Shown piece by piece: positions 8,573 to 9,897 of a DNA stretch of 9,897 nt. Position 1 is the first letter of the stretch, and the number at the start of each line of letters is the position of its first letter. The notes beneath the pieces are model-generated. The model did no database searches and was not told the origin of the DNA. It saw nothing but the letters and a program-made list of their open reading frames with translations. Source of the DNA: Planctomycetota bacterium (GTDB lineage: Bacteria > Planctomycetota > UBA1135 > UBA2386); assembly GCA_023433825.1 (NCBI GenBank), contig JAEYTU010000142.1, forward strand, positions 1 through 9,897, given 5' to 3'. The translations under genes and the position numbers were made by a program.

Positions 8573-8701
8573 CGCGAGGCGAGCGCGGCTTCAGGTTCGA
8601 CCCGGCGATCCACGTTAGAACGCGCCCCGGATCGACAGCGGCGGCGGTGCGCAGCGGGCGCGACGCGCGTGCGATCCGTTCCCCCGACGGGCTCGACCAC
8701 G

Positions 8702-9523
8702 ATGGACACGTTCACGACCGACGACGGCACGCGCATCTACTTCAAGGATTGGGGCAAGGGACGCCCGGTGGTGTTCAGCCACGGCTGGCCGCTGTCGTCC
8801 GACGCGTGGGACGACCAGATGGTGTTCCTCGCCGAGAAGGGGTTCCGCTGCATCGCGCACGACCGGCGCGGCCACGGGCGATCGAGCCAGCCTTGGAATG
8901 GCAACGACATGGACACCTACGCCGACGACCTCGCGCGGCTCGTCGAGACGCTCGATCTGAAGGACGCCGTGCACGTCGGCCATTCGACCGGCGGTGGTGA
9001 GGTTGCGCGGTACATCGGTCGCCACGGGACGAAGCGCGTCGCGAAGGCGGTCCTGATCGGCTCGGTCACGCCGCAGATGGTCGTGTCGAAGGGCAACCCC
9101 GGCGGCGTGCCGATGTCGGTGTTCGACGAGATCCGCGCGAACGTGAAGAAGGATCGTTCGCAGTTCTTCCGCGACCTTCCGACGGCGTTCTATGGCGGCA
9201 ACCGCGACGCCGCGAAGGTCACCGACGGCATGCGCGAGTCGTTCTGGCGGCTCGGGATGCAGGCCGGCTTCAAGGCCGTGCTCGACTGCATTCGTGCGTT
9301 CTCGGAGACCGACTTCACGGCCGATCTGGCGAAGATCGACGTGCCGACGTTGCTGCTGCACGGCGACGACGACCAGATGGTGCCGATCGCGACGACCGCG
9401 CGCCGCGCCGTCGAACTGCTGAAGGACGCCGAGTTGAAGGTGTACCCCGGTGGCGATCACGGCATCTGCGTGACGCACAAGGATCAGGTCAACGCGGACC
9501 TGCTGGCGTTCCTGAAGGGCTGA
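8702..9523 (+). CDS. Alpha/beta hydrolase, non-haem chloroperoxidase / arylesterase family
   Basis: A 273-residue cytoplasmic protein, about the usual size for this family. The sequence begins MDTFTTDDGTRIYFKDWG, the normal N-terminus, which favours ATG 8702 over an in-frame GTG at 8669. Visible hallmarks are the oxyanion-loop SHGWPLSSDAW (W29 matching the conserved Trp), HDRRGHGRSS, the nucleophile elbow GHSTGGG with S95, the acid in HGDDDQMVP (probably D224) and the catalytic His in GGDHGICVTH (H253). The triad is therefore complete. Family members hydrolyse aryl esters and lactones and can form peracids from carboxylic acids and hydrogen peroxide, which explains the chloroperoxidase name; the physiological substrate is generally unknown. 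There is a 129-bp gap after the kinase gene and no clear Shine-Dalgarno. The gene is followed by a strong hairpin, which suggests the transcript may end there. The function is probably metabolic or detoxifying and independent of the kinase. Confidence 0.93.
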   Translation: MDTFTTDDGTRIYFKDWGKGRPVVFSHGWPLSSDAWDDQMVFLAEKGFRCIAHDRRGHGRSSQPWNGNDMDTYADDLARLVETLDLKDAVHVGHSTGGGEVARYIGRHGTKRVAKAVLIGSVTPQMVVSKGNPGGVPMSVFDEIRANVKKDRSQFFRDLPTAFYGGNRDAAKVTDGMRESFWRLGMQAGFKAVLDCIRAFSETDFTADLAKIDVPTLLLHGDDDQMVPIATTARRAVELLKDAELKVYPGGDHGICVTHKDQVNADLLAFLKG

Positions 9524-9572
9524 GTCGCGGCGCGGTCTTGCCGTTCATCCACGGTGAGGTGCAGACTCGCGG

Positions 9573-9591
9573 GCGGCCCCCGCTTGGCCGC
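9573..9591 (+). repeat. Short inverted repeat, first of three hairpins
   Basis: GCGGCC at 9573-9578 pairs with GGCCGC at 9586-9591 around a seven-base loop. A six-base all-GC stem could arise by chance in such GC-rich DNA, so on its own this is weak. It matters mainly because it lies only three bases before the much stronger hairpin at 9595-9627. Confidence 0.35.
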
Positions 9592-9594
9592 AGC

Positions 9595-9627
9595 GCTCGG
9601 GACTTCGCCGGCGCGAAGTCCCGGAGC
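9595..9627 (+). terminator. Strong GC-rich hairpin, possible terminator or dispersed palindromic element
   Basis: CGGGACTTCGC at 9598-9608 and GCGAAGTCCCG at 9613-9623 form a perfect 11-base-pair stem with a CGGC tetraloop (9609-9612). If G9623 is bulged out, the stem lengthens to 14 pairs, with GCTC at 9595-9598 pairing with GAGC at 9624-9627. It sits 71 bases after the hydrolase stop and before the next gene. There is no T-tract after it, so a classical intrinsic terminator is not supported. Alternatives are a T-less terminator or transcript-end stabiliser, a REP-like dispersed palindrome, or a leader structure of the downstream gene. The structure is seen directly; its function is inference. 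Confidence 0.5.
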
Positions 9628-9639
9628 TCAGGATTGAGC
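9626..9639 (+). repeat. Small hairpin just before a ribosome binding site
   Basis: GCTCA at 9626-9630 and TGAGC at 9635-9639 form a five-base-pair stem with a GGAT tetraloop. Its left arm shares bases 9626-9627 with the extended form of the preceding hairpin, so the two extended structures cannot both form fully. It ends three bases before the GGAGG at 9643-9647. It could modulate translation of the last gene, but a stem this short may be chance. Confidence 0.35.
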
Positions 9640-9642
9640 CAT

Positions 9643-9647
9643 GGAGG
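9643..9647 (+). promoter_or_regulatory. Shine-Dalgarno sequence that sets the start of the last gene
   Basis: GGAGG lies eight bases before the ATG at 9656, an ideal distance. It is the only textbook Shine-Dalgarno among the six genes here. It decides between ATG 9656 and the in-frame ATG at 9641, which overlaps the motif and would add only five residues (MEVRG). Confidence 0.65.
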
Positions 9648-9655
9648 TGCGTGGG

Positions 9656-9897
9656 ATGAAGTCGAACGCGACGACCATTGGGGCATCGTTCGTCCTGCTG
9701 GTGCTGGCGCTGATCGTCGTTCAGCTCTTCCTGACGGACGACACTGCCCTCGACGTTGGTGTGCGTGGGGCGGCAGAGACGTCTGACATCGACTCGTCTG
9801 CCGTTGTCGGAGGCGAGGCCACCCTCGAGCCTGCAGTGCCTCGCCGTCCTCTCGACCACGGTGCCACAGACGAACTACGAACGGTCCTGCGCGTCAT
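9656..9897 (+). CDS. Membrane-anchored protein of unknown function (3' end outside the window)
   Basis: The frame opens with ATG at 9656 and continues without a stop to the window end, giving 80 residues. Residues 1-8 are short and mildly basic (MKSNATTI). Residues about 9-26 (GASFVLLVLALIVVQLFL) form one strong hydrophobic segment, either an N-terminal membrane anchor or an uncleaved signal. Then comes an acidic, low-complexity linker rich in Asp, Ala, Val and Ser, and the segment PRRPLDHGATDELRTVLRV. A large extracytoplasmic domain probably follows beyond the edge. In planctomycetes such anchors plus linkers often precede carboxypeptidase-regulatory-like or other beta domains, but nothing visible proves that here. 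The strong Shine-Dalgarno supports the gene as real. Codons such as ATT, GCA, CTA, CCT and TCT are more frequent than in the neighbouring genes. Confidence 0.7.
   Translation, partial: MKSNATTIGASFVLLVLALIVVQLFLTDDTALDVGVRGAAETSDIDSSAVVGGEATLEPAVPRRPLDHGATDELRTVLRV

Noticed and set aside
8591..8611. Resemblance of GGTTCGACCC to a tRNA T-arm
   Set aside because: No acceptor stem, anticodon arm or D-arm could be matched around it.
8606..8634. Inverted repeat CGATCC / GGATCG between the kinase and hydrolase genes as a terminator
   Set aside because: It has only six base pairs around a 17-base loop and no T-tract, so it is well within chance. Nothing else convincing was seen in 8573-8701.

Overview
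This is a very GC-rich window (roughly 70 percent G+C by eye) from a bacterium that is most likely a member of the Planctomycetota or a close PVC-superphylum relative. The main reason is the leftward gene pair: an exported DUF6797 / beta-propeller protein followed by an exported PA14-plus-multihaem cytochrome c protein. That combination is typical of planctomycete and verrucomicrobial genomes. I cannot name the species.

Layout. (1) 1-1242, minus strand: 3'-truncated gene for a secreted PA14 / cytochrome c protein with three CxxCH haem sites inside the window. (2) 1260-4166, minus strand: a 968-residue exported DUF6797, discoidin-like and beta-propeller protein. It lies 17 bp upstream of gene 1, so the two form an evident operon. 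(3) 4167-4267: a divergent intergenic region of about 100 bp. (4) 4268-4963, plus strand: a SirB1-type transglutaminase-like protein. (5) 5081-8572, plus strand: a large membrane-bound hybrid sensor histidine kinase with a PilJ/NarX-like periplasmic input, four PAS-like modules, HisKA, HATPase_c and a C-terminal receiver. (6) 8702-9523, plus strand: an alpha/beta hydrolase of the non-haem chloroperoxidase / arylesterase type with an intact triad. (7) 9524-9655: a short intergenic region with three consecutive inverted repeats, the middle one very strong. (8) 9656-9897, plus strand: the start of a gene for a membrane-anchored protein of unknown function, cut off by the window end.

How the genes may work together. 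The leftward pair probably acts in the periplasm, where the propeller would bind or oxidise a substrate, possibly a carbohydrate, and the cytochrome would carry electrons. This role is inferred from domains only. The rightward genes share a direction but have gaps of 117, 129 and 132 bp, and there is no clear functional link between them. The kinase has a receiver but no Hpt or output domain, and no partner regulator is visible, so its target lies elsewhere. Nothing resembling a CRISPR array, tRNA, rRNA, insertion sequence or defence system was seen. I do not see a convincing undescribed system. The most unusual items are the split propeller/cytochrome pair and the hairpin cluster before the last gene.
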